DNA of 64,000 nt from assembly GCA_025094145.1 (NCBI GenBank), contig JALLLS010000013.1, positions 62,001-126,000 of the forward strand. The letters are read 5' to 3'. Shown piece by piece: positions 48,240-61,534 of this stretch. The stretch comes from Spinellus fusiger. Lineage: Eukaryota > Mucoromycota > Mucoromycetes > Mucorales > Phycomycetaceae. The notes under the pieces are model-generated. The model worked only from the letters and a program-made list of their open reading frames with translations. It was not told the DNA's origin and ran no database searches. The position numbers were made by a program, and so were the translations under genes. Within the stretch, counting starts at the first letter, position 1, and every line of letters starts with the position of its first letter.

Positions 48240-48720
48240 TTTTATTATAAATATATTGCTCAGTGCTTTGTAATAGTCTTTATTTTTAATCACTCTAGTC
48301 CCTTTATTATTGTACACAACTGTAAAACAGGATTCGTCAGACTAAACAACCTTGTTTTTACATTATTCATATTTCTCAAATGATATGCAATTGTTTGTAT
48401 AGGGTTTCTGCAAATAGATAAGACGATTGCCAGTTTTGAAGTGGATGAAACTTTTTCTGGTCTTCCTGTACACATTTTGGATCGATTTATGCCTATATAG
48501 ATATAGTAGGACGATCTTGCCCACTATGCTTTTTGGAATGCCAAGCTCGTCAACAATCTTTTGATAAGTAGCATGTCTTTTTCATTGTCCTATGATTTGG
48601 CCTCTAATAAACATATCATGCTCTCTTCTTTTGGTGGGATTATCTTCATATTCTTGAATAATAGCTTGCTTATTTCTATTGCTTAAGTTTTTTTTTAAAA
48701 AATAAGTTATAAAAGAAAAT
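48240..48720 (-). pseudogene. Tc1-like transposase relic
   Basis: Translating the minus strand with several frame changes gives the usual order: NRNKQAIIQEYEDN, YQKIVDELGIPKSIVGKIV (helix-turn-helix), GRPEKVS, and an SDES-like FTVVYNNKG near 48300. No ends could be defined and the catalytic half is missing. Confidence 0.6.
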
Positions 48721-48784
48721 AAAAATTGGTTCGCGATCTACTAATTTATTGCATGAAACTGTATATGTTAATGGTTTTTTCAGT

Positions 48785-50320
48785 GAAGATATTACTAGAC
48801 ATTATAATATCTTTTTGCATGAAAAAATCGAATAAGATACACCTCATTATCACTTTTTAGATAGTTTACCTGTAGCATGGGTTTCCGTCAGTTAGTCAAC
48901 CGAGGGTCCAGCGATAACTGGGGAGAAGAAGGATAAACAAGAAGGCTTGGACCTTTTCTTGGTTCTGGATGTATCTTTGGAGTCATGCTTTCTTTTGTTA
49001 TATCTACAAAAGCGCTCTGGGCAGGTGCCATTTTCCCTTGGAGACATTAGACTATGTCTAAAGTTCAATGTAGCAGCTAGATCACGATTCCAAAGCTTCA
49101 ATGTCTTGTCCTTCAATTTTGGTTTGAACACCTATTTGAAAGGAGAAAAATGAGTCTTATTTTGATATAAAATTAAGAAGAAATGACCTGAAAAGACCAT
49201 GACATTTAACTTGAAGTATTTTTGTTCATTGATAGGGCCTGGGGTTCTTGACATGTTTAAATATTTCCAAAGGTGAGAACTTGCTATAGTCTCCTATAAA
49301 AATCAAATATATGTAAGAACCTTAGATTGATTCTATAAGCATATTACATCTTTAGTTTATTCGTATCTTGTTGACTGTATAACATCTTTATTTCAGAAAG
49401 AATAGATAAAAATACAATAAGAAAGAGGAAATAAATAGTTATTTTATTCACAACATTGAATAGTGCCAACTACTATTTATCATTCATTGATGTGATAGTG
49501 TCGCCAATAACTTCCCAGGTCCAAAGGTATTTTGGTTTAGTTAACGTATGATTCACTGTGTTCTTTTTTATTCAACCTGTATGTTATCTTTTTATTCTAA
49601 TAATTATTACAGATAAAAGAACTTCAAGGAAATAGCCACCAAAATGCACACATTCTAATAAAGGCTGTTGTATTCTTATACTATCTCTAAAAGATCTATT
49701 CACTGCATTCAAATACACTACGACTTATCATAGATGCTTTATTCAATACCATTGATCTGTAGCTGTTTTATTTATTTATTTACAAACTCTTAAATGTTAA
49801 CCTCTCGTTTCTTTAATAAATAGGGTCTGAGGTAACAGTATCTTGTACACCACTTAATATGTCTCTTCTCAGTGTGTCACGGTTATGCCATATAAAATCT
49901 AAGCGACCTTGCTCGATGTTAGCATACATGTCTACTTTACACTTGTAAAAGGGCTTTCCAAATAAATACAAGTGATTTATTTTTCTGTACATCAATCTGA
50001 GGCAGTAGTGTTTTAATGTGCTTATCATGACATTATTGTCATTAACTGAGCATGTATTTATATTTTAACCTAACTGTCCTGTAAGAAGAAGTACTTAGCT
50101 CATAGGATTATATGACTGATTCATCTCACTCATTCTTTACAGTAAGCTACCATTTCTTGGTCATATCACAATGTCTCTACTTTCTGTCTGGTTTCTATTA
50201 TTATTTAGACAGTTACAATAACTTTTGTGCAAATGACCATATCCACAACAGCCTGTATATCTATTTTGAAGATGGTTCACTCAAATAATGCTATTGGGTA
50301 TATAATTAGGATAAACATGT
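48785..50320 (-). mobile_element. Repeat with a second Fanzor lineage (long copy)
   Basis: It aligns in inverse orientation with 1745-2455 but has an extra ~640 bp (48905-49545) that encodes a Fanzor C-terminal domain. The remaining ~780 bp (49545-50320) are non-coding or too decayed to read. Clear terminal repeats were not found. Sequence resembling the terminal repeat of element Y lies just outside at 50333-50360. Confidence 0.65.
48892..49290 (-). pseudogene. Fanzor C-terminal domain, second lineage, broken
   Basis: In shifting frames the minus strand reads EIFKHVKNPRPYQ, KCHGLFRCSNQ, then an intron-like gap, then KLWNRDLAATLNFRHSL and GTCPERFCR. The order NPRP - CHGL.RC - WNRDLAA.LNFRH - PERF.R is the C-terminal signature of Fanzor proteins, with the Asp of NRD as the third RuvC residue. 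Stops and frame changes separate the blocks. It is clearly different from the CQSCG..WNRDVNASKNI type at 9 and 15 kb. Confidence 0.7.
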
Positions 50321-50681
50321 TCAATAAAGTGTGAATACAGCCACACAACTGAATTGAATAGTACTAACTTCACAATCCAATCATATTAATTTATTTTATA
50401 TGTTTGAGTATATTTAATACATTCGTTAGTATGTTTTTATTTCAAACATCAGCCATCTAGCGTTAATATCTGTGAGTTCTTAATAATTTAAGCCTCTTAT
50501 AATAGCTCCATACAAGAGCAGAGAGAGATCAGGTTTTATTTTTATTTTTATTGTAATTTTAGTATTACTTGTCTATTTAATATCAGGTATTATAGTCATC
50601 CCTGGGTGACCTAGATGAAGAGGAGATTAATACATTAGATAAATTAGGGTTATAAAAAAAGAATACCTATAGAAGGTGTTC
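50321..50681. other. Intergenic AT-rich gap
   Basis: No gene. At 50333-50360 a degenerate element Y terminal repeat (tacagccacacaactgaatt) is the only item of note. Confidence 0.5.
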
Positions 50682-51960
50682 TACACACCAGGAGATTATT
50701 CTGGCCTTTAAGCGGTGATATCTCCTTCCTTTTACATCATAATAAAAATTCTTTTTATGGCTCTGTGCTTAAAATCAAAGGTTTGCAAGTATCCAATTAT
50801 TATTTCTTTTTGTGGATACCTTAATATCAAATTATATTATCAATAGAATATATTGTTTATAAATAAAATTGTTTATTGTAATAGTATAGATAATACTATA
50901 TTATGACCATAGTTACTGCCTAAGTACACTCCCTCATAGCAATAGAATCCATACCCTAAAAGCCTTGTGCTTTATCCTTGGGAGATAGATATTTATGCTC
51001 GGGAGTATACCCTAGACACCATTGACCTTGTAAAAGACCACCCGAGACTGACTTGAAAGGGGTCTTCACTTGCCTAATAACAATCCAATGAGTGTCTTGT
51101 GGAATACATTGAGCTCAAGCCCAGATGAAGACACTGCTTACCTTTTTATCACTAGAATAGCCTTTGGTAGCGTCCATCACCTTCTATTGTTTTTCTTTGT
51201 TAATAATAGCACATTACCTTGTTTATTTATATTCATCTTGACGGGTACTTAGGCGTTAAGTTGCATGGACAGTATGAGAAATAACAAAAGGAGAGGATTA
51301 TCAAAACAAATAATAATATTTCATCTATTATTCTGGTAATACATTACACTTTAGCCTTTACTCATACAATTCACAAGTCAAGCAATTCACACTCTATTTG
51401 CCTTTAGCCTAAATCCCAGTATTAGAAACAATACTTTGTAATCATTAAGTAGCACTGTTAATAACAGTTACAATAACATAGTTACTGAAGTGATTATAGA
51501 TATTGATTCAATAAACAAATACACTGTTCTTAATATAAGTAAGTTTGGTTCTATTTTATGGATAATGACCACTAGAGTTAATTCAGTGTGTTCTGTAATA
51601 CATCTTTCTTAAACATTGTTATGCTGCAGATACTGTGGGCTTAAGGATAACACATTATGTTAAGAGAAGAAGATCAGTGAATGAGTTATAAGTTTGAGGT
51701 GATTCTTGTTCTATCTCTTGTCTTTACAGCCAATTCTTTACTTTTTAATTACAAAGTCAATAGTCATCAAAATAGACAAGTATAGTTTGAAATTGATCAT
51801 TTAGACAGCGAAAAATCTTTTTAAAACATATTAGCCAATCATGATATTGCGAATTTATTCTCAAGGTATTTTTTATATACTCCAAAAATCTTTGGATGTG
51901 TATTGTGAAAAAAATTGATATTATCCAGATAAATATTGGATTAAAACATTTTTAATAATA
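50682..51960 (+). mobile_element. Fanzor-family TIR element, copy C (5' half only)
   Basis: It starts with the shared end CTACACACCAGGAGATTA and follows copies A and B (outer halves) for about 950-1270 bp, including the conserved frame SSSPDEDTAYLFITRI at 51112. Similarity to copy B fades near 51960. The Fanzor half and the second terminal repeat are absent. Confidence 0.75.
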
Positions 51961-52169
51961 ATAAAAGTATCCAAACTGAGAAGTTAGTTCAAATAAGCTG
52001 TTGGTAGCTATTTTATATTTATTAAACAATCATTACGATATTTCTATTTTCTATTTTTCCAATACGCTTCCAAACTTTTTTTTTTTAAAAAAAAAAAAGT
52101 AATTAAACGTATTAATAATTTAACAAGAAAATCAGTTTGCCATTGATTTTCTGTATTCTATCAATGTTT

Positions 52170-54428
52170 CTAGATGGAATCAACAGCAGAAGCAATCACA
52201 AAATGCTGACTTTCAAGGTTGTTCTCATCCTTAGAGAGTGACTCTGAATTGCTCCAGTTAATCATTCTCAATGCACTGTTGCGAACATCACAATAGACTG
52301 ATCCTACAAGTACAGGTAGACAATATCCAGCATTAGATTGACAACATTAATCTAATTTTAAAGAAAGAGAGAGAGAAAGAAGGATAAACATACCAGCTGC
52401 TTCATGGCAAACCAATCCAGGAGCACATGGACGGATAACCCATTTGTTGAAGTTACAGGTAGCCCAATCACCACTGTTGTTTAGGTCTACACACTTGTTT
52501 TGACCATTAGCAGCGCATGCATCTCCATCAACAATCTTAGATAAGGGTAAATCAGCAGAGGGGAGAGGAGTAGGACTTTCGGTTCCATGTTCAACTTCAT
52601 TCTTTTCATCTTCTTTAGGCTCTTTTTGGTCAACTTCTTCAGTAGCTTCTTCATACTGAATGTCCTCATCATCATCCTCATCTTCAATGATAGGATCAAC
52701 TGGACTAGTTTCCAAAGGCTGTGCAGAGGTGTTTCCAGGTACAGTTTCTTCAGTTGGATTAATGCCAATATTAAAATCTTTCATTAAGCAAACATCGGTG
52801 TTCATGTTATGGATTTTGTGAACTAAGTTAATTAATTCACCATTGTCTTGGTGGATGTCCCTACAGATTAAAACAAGAAATTAGATAAAATCACAAATAC
52901 GATGAAGAGATGAAACTATACCAAATCATTACTCCACCAAGGCCTTCACAGACAGTGTGTTGAACCTTAATCTCTAAAGAGTGAGGATCGTCATAAGAAA
53001 TATATGTTCTGGTAGATGGATTGAACAACCATGGGGTCTTTGATACGTCATCCCAGTATTTGATCCAGTTCTTTCCTGCAGAAAGATCATTGTTTACAAG
53101 ACCTTCAGATCGGATATTTTTCCACTTCCAGATACCTTATAGGAATAATTATATTAATATATTTCCTCCAGTCAAATTCAACATTCCACATTACCAGAAA
53201 ATCCAGCACCATCACTGGGGCAACTAGGATCAACCCACCATGCATCATCAGAATCACCCTTTTTGGCACCCACTTCAGATGCTTGAAATTGACTCTCCAA
53301 AAGAGACATATCACCTCTAGAAACAATGGAGCGACCATAGAAGGCCAAACCAGCAGTAATCTTTTCTGCAGGAACACCAGCCTCTTTCCAAGTCTTGATA
53401 GCTAAAGAGAATAGATGGATTTATATAGGATCCAAGATTCAATAAATGCTTACCTTTTACAAATGAATACTCGTTACTGTTTCGAGCATCAAAGGGTGCA
53501 TTAGGACCAGTGATATCAGCCCATGCACCGTTAATATCTACATTTGGATGAGTACACTTTCAGGCACAACGAATTGTATACTCACCATAAGTCATGATGT
53601 TGATGTGATCAAAGTAAGGGACAAATTCGTTTACATTTTCCAAGGGCTTGTCATTGACTACAAAGGGTTCAACATAGACAGCCATGGATATTTCCTTGTG
53701 GACCTGTGGGAAAGCCTCATCCAATGCAGCACGGAGTTCTTTCAACAAGATCAATAGATTCATAGAATCATCAGATGCATATTTATTACATCCGGCTGCT
53801 GGTCTTCCTGGGTATTCCCAATCTTTTTTTTTACATACATTTATATTATTATTAGAAAACAGGGTTGGATCAAAGGTCAAGCACCTACCAATATCAACAC
53901 CATCTGTGCTGTATTTTCTTATAAAGTTCAAATTCCAATCGATAAATCTTTTTCTTCCATCCACAGAAGCGACCATTGGACTGAACATTTGAGAACCAGT
54001 CCAACCACCAATGGAGAGAAGTACTTTTGTGTTGGAATCATGTGCACCTTTGACTATCTGTGGCAAGTAGGTCTCAATAGCCCAGTCGTCTGTGAAGGAT
54101 GGAAGATGGTCTGCAGTATTTTGAATAGCAAAAGCTGTAGATGTACATGAAAAACAAAGACAATATTAGAATGCTTGGGAGAAACATAGAATGGCACATG
54201 TATTACTTACCGTAGTTGATGTGGGTATATTTCTTAAAATCAATAGTTTGGATTGGATAGTTTGCATAAAGCCAATTAGGAAGATAACTACAGGAAGTAT
54301 TTGTGAGTATGTACACAGACAGTGGCATTAGTGTAGAATGGTTTGATTTTTTACCCAATCACTCTTGATGAGGCCTCACAGAAGCTAACTGCTAAAAACA
54401 GCAGGCAGATTCCCACAAAATAGAACAT
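52170..54428 (-). CDS. Secreted GH18 chitinase with Cys-rich C-terminal binding domain
   Basis: Nine exons (54428-54355, 54287-54211, 54134-53889, 53822-53586, 53537-53454, 53401-53195, 53135-52922, 52860-52394, 52303-52170) give 579 aa. A signal peptide covers ~1-19 (MFYFVGICLLFLAVSFCEA). The catalytic barrel has LLSIGGWTGS and the GH18 motif D128-G-V-D131-I-D133-W-E135, with Glu135 as the acid/base, so it is likely active on chitin. An acidic Glu/Asp/Pro/Thr-rich linker (~395-460) leads to a Cys-containing module (GDWATCNFNKWVIRPCAPGLVC) resembling CBM19-type chitin-binding domains. A role in wall remodelling or nutrition fits. No GPI-type C-terminus is evident. Confidence 0.93.
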
Positions 54429-56059
54429 GGGGAGAACAAGGTGAGGAATAGAACGTGCAGAAGAAGCAAAAAAGACGATAGTATGTGGTGTATGATAATA
54501 CTCAAGACTTCAAACAGTTTGCTTATATATTTATCAAATTCAATTTAACACATTTTTAACAAATGCTTCTTCATAACTGAAGGTTTAATTGCATGGTTGC
54601 TGTGCTGATGCTATTGCCTTTGGAATGCACATCTATCTACTTTTACTAAAAATTAAAATCAGCAAGGGCTTAAATCAAGGTCACATGATTTTGTAGCTAA
54701 TACGTAAGGCATAGCATACCACTATGAATATAATTTAGAGAATTGAATTAAAGGGTTCATTACGACATAAGTGTGTGTTATTTACTTTATTATTATTAAT
54801 AATGCGGTCCATTAAAGGCAGACTTTATCTTAATGATTTGGCAGTACATATGGCATGCTATAAACTGTCTGCTGCTATTACCTGAAGATCTACTGACACA
54901 TTGGGGTGAGATGATTGATTGGCATATTCTGAGATTCAAAATCAGACTTTTTTTACTTTGGGGAAAGAGAGGATCCCATGATTTCAAACATAAATGAGTG
55001 TACTGTAAGATATGTGATGAGAAATAGTAGTTATGTATTAGTCTGTCTATTTCTCTACACGTGTCTTTGCCTCATGTGGTAGAATAAGACCACTGTTTCC
55101 ATGGCAATTAGATCAATATCAGTCTCATTTATATATACTTTTTTATTTATTCCGTATTCATTCTAGCTTAAGCGGTCTAACAACAGAGAGATCTACTCAC
55201 ACAGTCTGCTTCTCTAAACCTAAACCCGAACTGACAAAATTCTGAGGTCTACCTATTACACAGTCCAGATTTAAAATAAAACGGGGCGCAAGAGGTACAT
55301 TCTCCGCACATACTACAAAGTGATAATTGTAATTCTTGAAAAGCATATCCATAAGATATGCTAATAGCACCAAGGTTTCACTAACTTTTAAAGAGAAAAC
55401 CAATAGATCGGTTAGCGTGTGGCTTTGCTATTTAGGCAGAAGTAAGAGAAAAAGATGAATGGCGTTTTTTCATTTCATAATAACCCACATCTATTGAATA
55501 GTATATCGGTATAGTTATTCGGGTCATGGTTAGGATAAGTGTTGATATTTACATTTCTATTTTATAGTATAGTGGTATTAGCATTAATATTTGTATTTGT
55601 ATTTGTATTGATGTTTCTATTATCATTAATATCTATGTCATAGCTTTTACTAATAGTAAAAAGAATGGAATGGAGGTTGATGATTTTATCTTTTGATCGC
55701 AGACTATTGCCTAGTCTGCATTTCTATACTCAAAGACAGATTCACATTGATATAGAAAAAGAACAATTTGTGTTTTATCGCATACTGAAACGAATGATCC
55801 AGAAATACTAAACATAGTGTGGCTCACTGTGTTTAAAACATTTAAAAATAATATTGCAGCTGGACTTTAGGTGTCCAATTTGAACTCTCGCAGAATATGA
55901 ATACGATTCCCAGCTCTCCCTGTTTTCTTGATATCCTTTCGGCTTTTTTTTTCTCTTTCTTTCTCTTTTATCTTTTTTTTATATCTATATCTATCTATTT
56001 ATTTCTCATTGCTTGATTTTCTTTATCTATTCTGACTGTGCTTATTGTTAATATCTGTA
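54429..56059. other. Intergenic between chitinase and a regulator gene
   Basis: It holds the two divergent 5' regions. Short frames at 54987-54796 and 55403-55197 (minus) are unrecognised; the second (VVCAENVPLAPRFILNLDCV) looks coding-like and could be a gene remnant. A long pyrimidine-rich leader at 55935-56050 precedes the transcription factor start. Confidence 0.5.
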
Positions 56060-58285
56060 ATGACAACTAATCACCGTAAGAATAAAGCTGTCGAGTTCCA
56101 TTTTGTGGATATGCATGACCCTAACCGTTACAAGAAGTTGAAAGTTGCCCAAGCGTGTGATTTTTGTCGCCGTAGAAAATCCAAGTAAATGATTCTCATT
56201 AATGACTATTTTGCTCTATGCCTCAAATTCTAATTATTTGGTTTTGTTTCTACTAGATGTGACATAGGCATACCTAATTCAGGCACTTGCTCCAACTGTC
56301 AAAAACATAAGAAACAATGCATCTTTTCCTCTACTCTGTCCAACAATAAATACAGTCAAAAAGACTCTAATCAAAGTCAAAATCAAAGTCAAAACTCAGT
56401 CTTTCAATGTCTTTCTCTTTTACCGACTTCCATCAAGTGTCTAGCACAACAGACCCCGAGTGTCAAGGGCTCATCCTCGCTGTTCAGTAACCTGCATAAC
56501 ATTATCGAGTCTTTGTATCTTAATTTTCCGCTACTCTATGTTCATTCAGCCGGCTATGTTGGATACCAAAAAATAGAATATGTCTCCCGTGTCACTGTCG
56601 ATCTATCTTTACCAGTCCACAGTACACTGCAAATACCTTATAATAGTGCACCTGACTTATTAAGCAGTGAACCTTCTCTAGAGCTTGAGTACGCTCTGTT
56701 TGATATATATTTTGAAAAGGTTCATCCTTTCTATCCTATTCTTCACAAGAAAACAGTGCTTGGTCTCCTGCAAAAAGATCGACAGTTGATACCCTATGGT
56801 CTCCGCTATGCAGTGATGGCCATTGCTTACCAGACCTGCCCCTTGACCCTTGTACAATTGCTGTCTATAGATTCTCGTACATCCTTTGCTAACATCTCCT
56901 ACCAGAAAGCAAAAGAATATGCTCGTCATCCCTCTGCCTCTCTATTGACAGTCATACAAACTCTTCTTCTCCTGTATCACTATGAAGAAATGAACAGAAC
57001 TGCCTTGATGTCTTCCTCACCATCCAGTGTGCATTATCTAGAATCAGTTGAAATGCTACTGAATCAAATCCCAGACAACCTAACGTCTTACACGCTAGAA
57101 CTTGTACACCGTGCACACTGGATATTCTATATCAACGTCAGTTTATCGCAATACACCAACCCATTCAAAGAACAATTAAAAGACAGCGCTATGCTACCCA
57201 GTAAACTGCCTTGCTGTTTTGAGGATGAAATGTATGATCTTGATGAACTCAATATTATACATTATTTTACTCAACTAATCCAAGTGGCCAAACTCTATTT
57301 CCAAGTGACTTATGGCATCACAAGTGGACATATACAGACACACTCTACCTATAGAGAGATAAAAGATAAACACAGCCATTGGTTAACTTCTAACCCATTC
57401 CCAGATGCAAACTCTTCACAGCTTCTCACAAGCCGCACATCCTCAAAAGTATTTTATCACTGTGCATCTCATCTGTATATTCTTTACGACATTACCTATC
57501 TCATAAGTGTACTTCGAGACAAGGATTACTCAGATACAGACAAGTGTGTGGCTGCAGCACTACGACTTGAGAAGCTTATCTCCACCCTTGGCCCTGAAGA
57601 TACAAAGAAAACGGTGCCTTTTATTCAGCACCAATACAGTTTAAGCTTTGCATTGTCGCTCTCTGTCCAAATATGTCTGTTAGCATTTGCATCACACACA
57701 GCATCCCGCACTCTTCCTTTTCCATTGGGACTCCTTCCTCAATGTTTAACTACTCTTAATATCTATCACAGCAGAGTGGAAAATCGGTTACTAAAAGAAG
57801 AAATATTGCTATTGAAGTACATGCTGGAGAGTAATTATGTAGAAGAGTTTATATGCCAGTCAACATTTATGCTTTGGTCGTTTAAAGAAGAGGGTTCTGA
57901 CGTTACACACTATCCATCTCAAGCCACAAATATGTACCCACTGTTTTATATGAATAATAATAATGCATCTCCCGCAACCTCCACCCCCTTCTCGCCTTAT
58001 AGAGACACTGCGCACACCACAGGCACTGAGTTTGATCTGACGGACATGTCTAGAGAAGAAGTATCTTCTGCCAATGAACAAGGTCCATGTTGTTCTGACT
58101 CTGAATTCCCGCCCAGAGTGATGAGCATGCCGCTGGAAGATGCAAAGAAAAACATATCCCATTTTTTTTCTAGCACAAATGTAACATTATATGTTGATAA
58201 AAATGATAACCCTATTACACCTACCTACCCCTCTTCATCAGACCTAATGCCCGATGTTTATAAGACAAGTTATTTTTATGCTTAA
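56060..58285 (+). CDS. Zn2Cys6 fungal transcription factor
   Basis: Two exons (56060-56184, 56257-58285) give 717 aa. The zinc cluster is C33-x2-C36-x6-C43-x9-C53-x2-C56-x6-C63 and is split by the single intron after C36. Basic residues (RRRKSK) lie in the first loop. A Gln/Ser/Asn linker follows, then the fungal-specific transcription factor domain from ~residue 190 (FDIYFEKVHPFYPILHKKT, LRYAVMAIAYQ, LLTVIQTLLLLYHYEE). The C-terminal ~150 residues are disordered and Ser/Thr/Pro-rich. Nuclear DNA-binding regulator; target genes unknown. Confidence 0.93.
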
Positions 58286-58751
58286 TATCTCATGCTATGA
58301 AGCCATTTGTATTATTTAGTTTTTATATTTTTATTTCTCTATTTATTTTATTTTTTCTATTTATTATTATGTCAATAAAAACCGTTATGGTTAGAGTCTC
58401 ATGGATACACACTTTATACTCAAACGGTTTTTCTTACTTTCTTCTATGACCAGTGTTGTTGGATGTTGATAGAGACACATCAAACAATGTCTATAGAAAG
58501 AGAGGAGAGAAAGGAAAGGAGGGTAGGGACGTGAAGTTAACCTAGAAGCATAGCTACACCAACTTACCACTTTATGTGCACCACACTACCCACTCACCCA
58601 ACCAAGAGAAATGAAAATAACATAAAGACCAAAACATAGACACAACTGTTGGTGTTGTTGGTGTTGTTGTGTTATTGTGTTATTGTGTGTGCTCTCTCTC
58701 TCTCTCCTTTATCCCACGAACATGAAGAACCAGAAATAAAACCCCATCTCT
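58286..58751. other. Convergent 3' flanks
   Basis: Between two genes that point at each other. An aataaa-type signal occurs in tcaataaaaacc at about 58373. A gttgttggt tandem and a CT run lie at 58648-58705. No gene. Confidence 0.6.
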
Positions 58752-60597
58752 TTAATCATCACTCTCTAGAATACCCGCCATACGCAACAATTCCTTATCC
58801 ACTGTTTGATCCTTTCGACGGAATTGTACACTAGCTCTCTTTAATGATTCACGCTGTTCAAACTGCCACTCCTTTTGCTGTGTCGTTTTGGATTTATCAT
58901 TGCCAAGTCCAAATACTTCTATATCCACTACTTGTAGACTATAGTCGAAACTGCTTCTAAGTACAGAACTCTCAAAGGTAGGTAGTTCTGGATAGGCTTC
59001 TTGGGTATAGGTCCCACTCTGGAGGGAGTTATCCAGTGTCACCAAAAAGTGATTCAGACCCGAGGCATGGGTGTGGTGGGTTGCTTTGGGTGGGGGAAGA
59101 GTGGATGTACTTCCCAACGCAATACCAATGTCTGAGTGATAATACACATAATGGTCATTGCGTCCTGTAGGGCGAAACACTTCAAAGTGAGGAGACAGTT
59201 CAAAGACAAAACAGCCTGGACCTCCCCAATAGTGCTTCGAACTCTTCCATGGCTCAGGAATGTACGCACCCAGAATCAGGTGGACAGGAGGAGAAAGAGG
59301 AGAGGAAGAAGAAGAAAAAGTGCTGGACAGAGTGGCTTCTGCTTGAATAAGAACAAGAGTAGGATCTGGGTATTTGAAGACATGACTCTCAAATCGGTTC
59401 ATTGAGAACCCATTCTGATCCCCAGAATACAGGCGTCTCCACTGTTTGTTATGAAGAGACATCTCAGGCAGACGCCAGCATAGGAGTGAGCAGTACAGAG
59501 GATTAAGAATATCAGAGGCATCAGGCAAAGGCACCATGTCTTGCTTCAATACAAGATCTGACATGGCTGTCATTGAGTGCTGGGTGTACACGGCAAACTT
59601 GCTGTAGATGAAGGATTGGAGGGTTTTGAACAGGTGGGGGGCATTGCGTTCCTTCCATCGTTGAAATACACTATATGAAATGGAGTGTTCAGATCCATCT
59701 TGTTTTGAGGTGGGGTCTATTGGCGCGAGAGAGGCAACCACACACTCTGCCATGTCTGAAATAGCATCATAGTCTATTGTATCCCTAGCATCAGTAGTCT
59801 GTGGCAGCACTCTTTCACTTTTTTCCATCTCAACAATCCACAACAACAGCTCAAAGAGATGCACCAAGTCTTTTCGTAATAGGTGGAGGTCATTCTTCTC
59901 CAATGTCTCTCTTTCTTCTTTTGCCTTTGTCTGTTGGGAGAGTGTCTCATTTTCAAAATCAAGATCATCCTCATCAAATTGAACTTTCAGATCTGCCAGG
60001 GATATTTCCCGAGGTATTTGAGTGGGTGTTTTTTCTACCACCTCCTGTGCCTTTAGCTTTTCATCAGGCAGGGTGTCTCTAGGGCGAGGCACAGGAAGAA
60101 TGGCCAGTGACTCAAAGAAGATAGAGTCAAATAAACACTCTTCTTCTGTGTCCAATCTGCCTAACAGAAGAACAAAGGCGGTGATAAAGGCATCTAGGGA
60201 CAACGGGACTGCACCCAAAAAGATGCAGTTTGGGAAAGAGCCCAGGTAAGAGAAAGACTTGAAGAGGAGAATGCCTGCTGGTTCAATACGTGGAGGCAGT
60301 TCCAAGTGGGCCTACACTACAGTTCAGTGGTTGGAAGACGCTAGCTAGTGTGCTCACCAAGAAGTTCCTTAGCTCAATACAGTCCATGGGGTCACATGAG
60401 GTTCTTAACTCATCAAATATCTGATGAAGAGAGTAGAGCTCAATACGTTTTAGTTTCTGTTTAATGTGTTGATAGCCAGACAGAGGTCTTTCTGTTCTGT
60501 TCCTCTGACGCTGTGCTGATAAGGGTGAGGGTTTACTACTAGGCGTGAGTGGAGAAAGACGACCTTTTGTAGTCTTTAGTGAGTGTGTTTGTCCCAT
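58752..60597 (-). CDS. TLDc-domain protein, Rtc5-like
   Basis: Two exons (60597-60358, 60311-58752) give 599 aa. The start chosen is MGQTHSL at 60597: Gly2 with Thr/Ser following suits N-myristoylation, as in Rtc5-type proteins; an upstream ATG would bury this. The N-terminal half is helical with an acidic middle (DEDDLDFENE). The TLDc domain occupies ~320-555: LYSGDQNGFSMNRFESHVFKYPDPTLVLI, ILGAYIPEPWKSSKHYWGGP, CFVFELSPHFEVF, and SGLNHFLVTLD. In yeast Rtc5 acts on V-ATPase assembly at the vacuole; whether this protein does so is inference. Confidence 0.88.
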
Positions 60598-60819
60598 GAG
60601 TGAAGGGTGAGAAAAGAAAGAGTGAGAGAATACAAGAAATTGAAGGGCGTTCAATTCCACCTTACTGATAGGCCGGTATAGCTGTAGATGTTTATTTAGG
60701 CTGTTTAATGAGTGGTGATATTGGTGCTGATAGACATGAATCAGAGCATAGTCTTTTTTGTTTGTAGGAGGAAGTTGTGTTATTAATAGAGAGTGTTCTT
60801 TCTACTCGATTATAGTGTG

Positions 60820-61137
60820 ATTATATTATATTATAGCATAGTATAGTACAGTACAGTATATAGTAGTACAGTACAGTATATAGTAGTACAATATAGTACA
60901 GTATAGTACATTATAGTACATTATAGTACATTATAGTACAATATAGTACAATATAGTACATTATAGTACAATATAGTACAATATAGTACATTATAGTACA
61001 TTATAGTACATTATAGTACATTATAGTACATTATAGTACATTATAGTACATTATAGTACATTATAGTATAGTATCGTATAGTATCGTATAGTATCGTACA
61101 CTACACTACACTACACTACACTACACTACACTACAGT
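60820..61137. repeat. Decamer minisatellite (TATAGTACAT)n with flanking TAGTA/CACTA runs
   Basis: About 20 tandem copies of a 10-bp unit, tatagtacat or tatagtacaa, then tatagtatcg copies, and finally a pentamer run cactacacta to 61137. Almost every T-A pair is purine/pyrimidine alternating, so it should be easily unwound. Confidence 0.9.
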
Positions 61138-61534
61138 ATATCCACCCATTTAATTATTCACATGGAACACCGCTTCAATAGTACAGAAGAAAATCTTTCC
61201 ATGCTGGCCAATTCACTTTATGATTGAAGGGATCATCCAACATGTCATGGGGATAGGTCCAATAATTGTTAAATGAATAACTCACATTTTATAAATGTAT
61301 TACAATGAACGTAAAATGACTGCTGTTGATATGAGCAAAAGGGGTACGACCAAGTATAATTCGTATGCGAGCTTATGAAAAAGATCAAATAAGATAGAAT
61401 AGAACAACATACCAAACCAAGCCACTTTGTCTTGAATGGCTGGTATGTCGTCTGTAGCATACTATTGACATGAAGACCGGCGAGTCTTAAATGCACGTGT
61501 TTGTCTGTTAGTTTGTTTCTCTGCCCATGCCTAT

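Noticed and set aside
60820..61137. Possible CRISPR-like or telomeric array
   Set aside because: The decamer units are contiguous with no spacers, and the unit does not resemble fungal telomere repeats (TTAGGG type).
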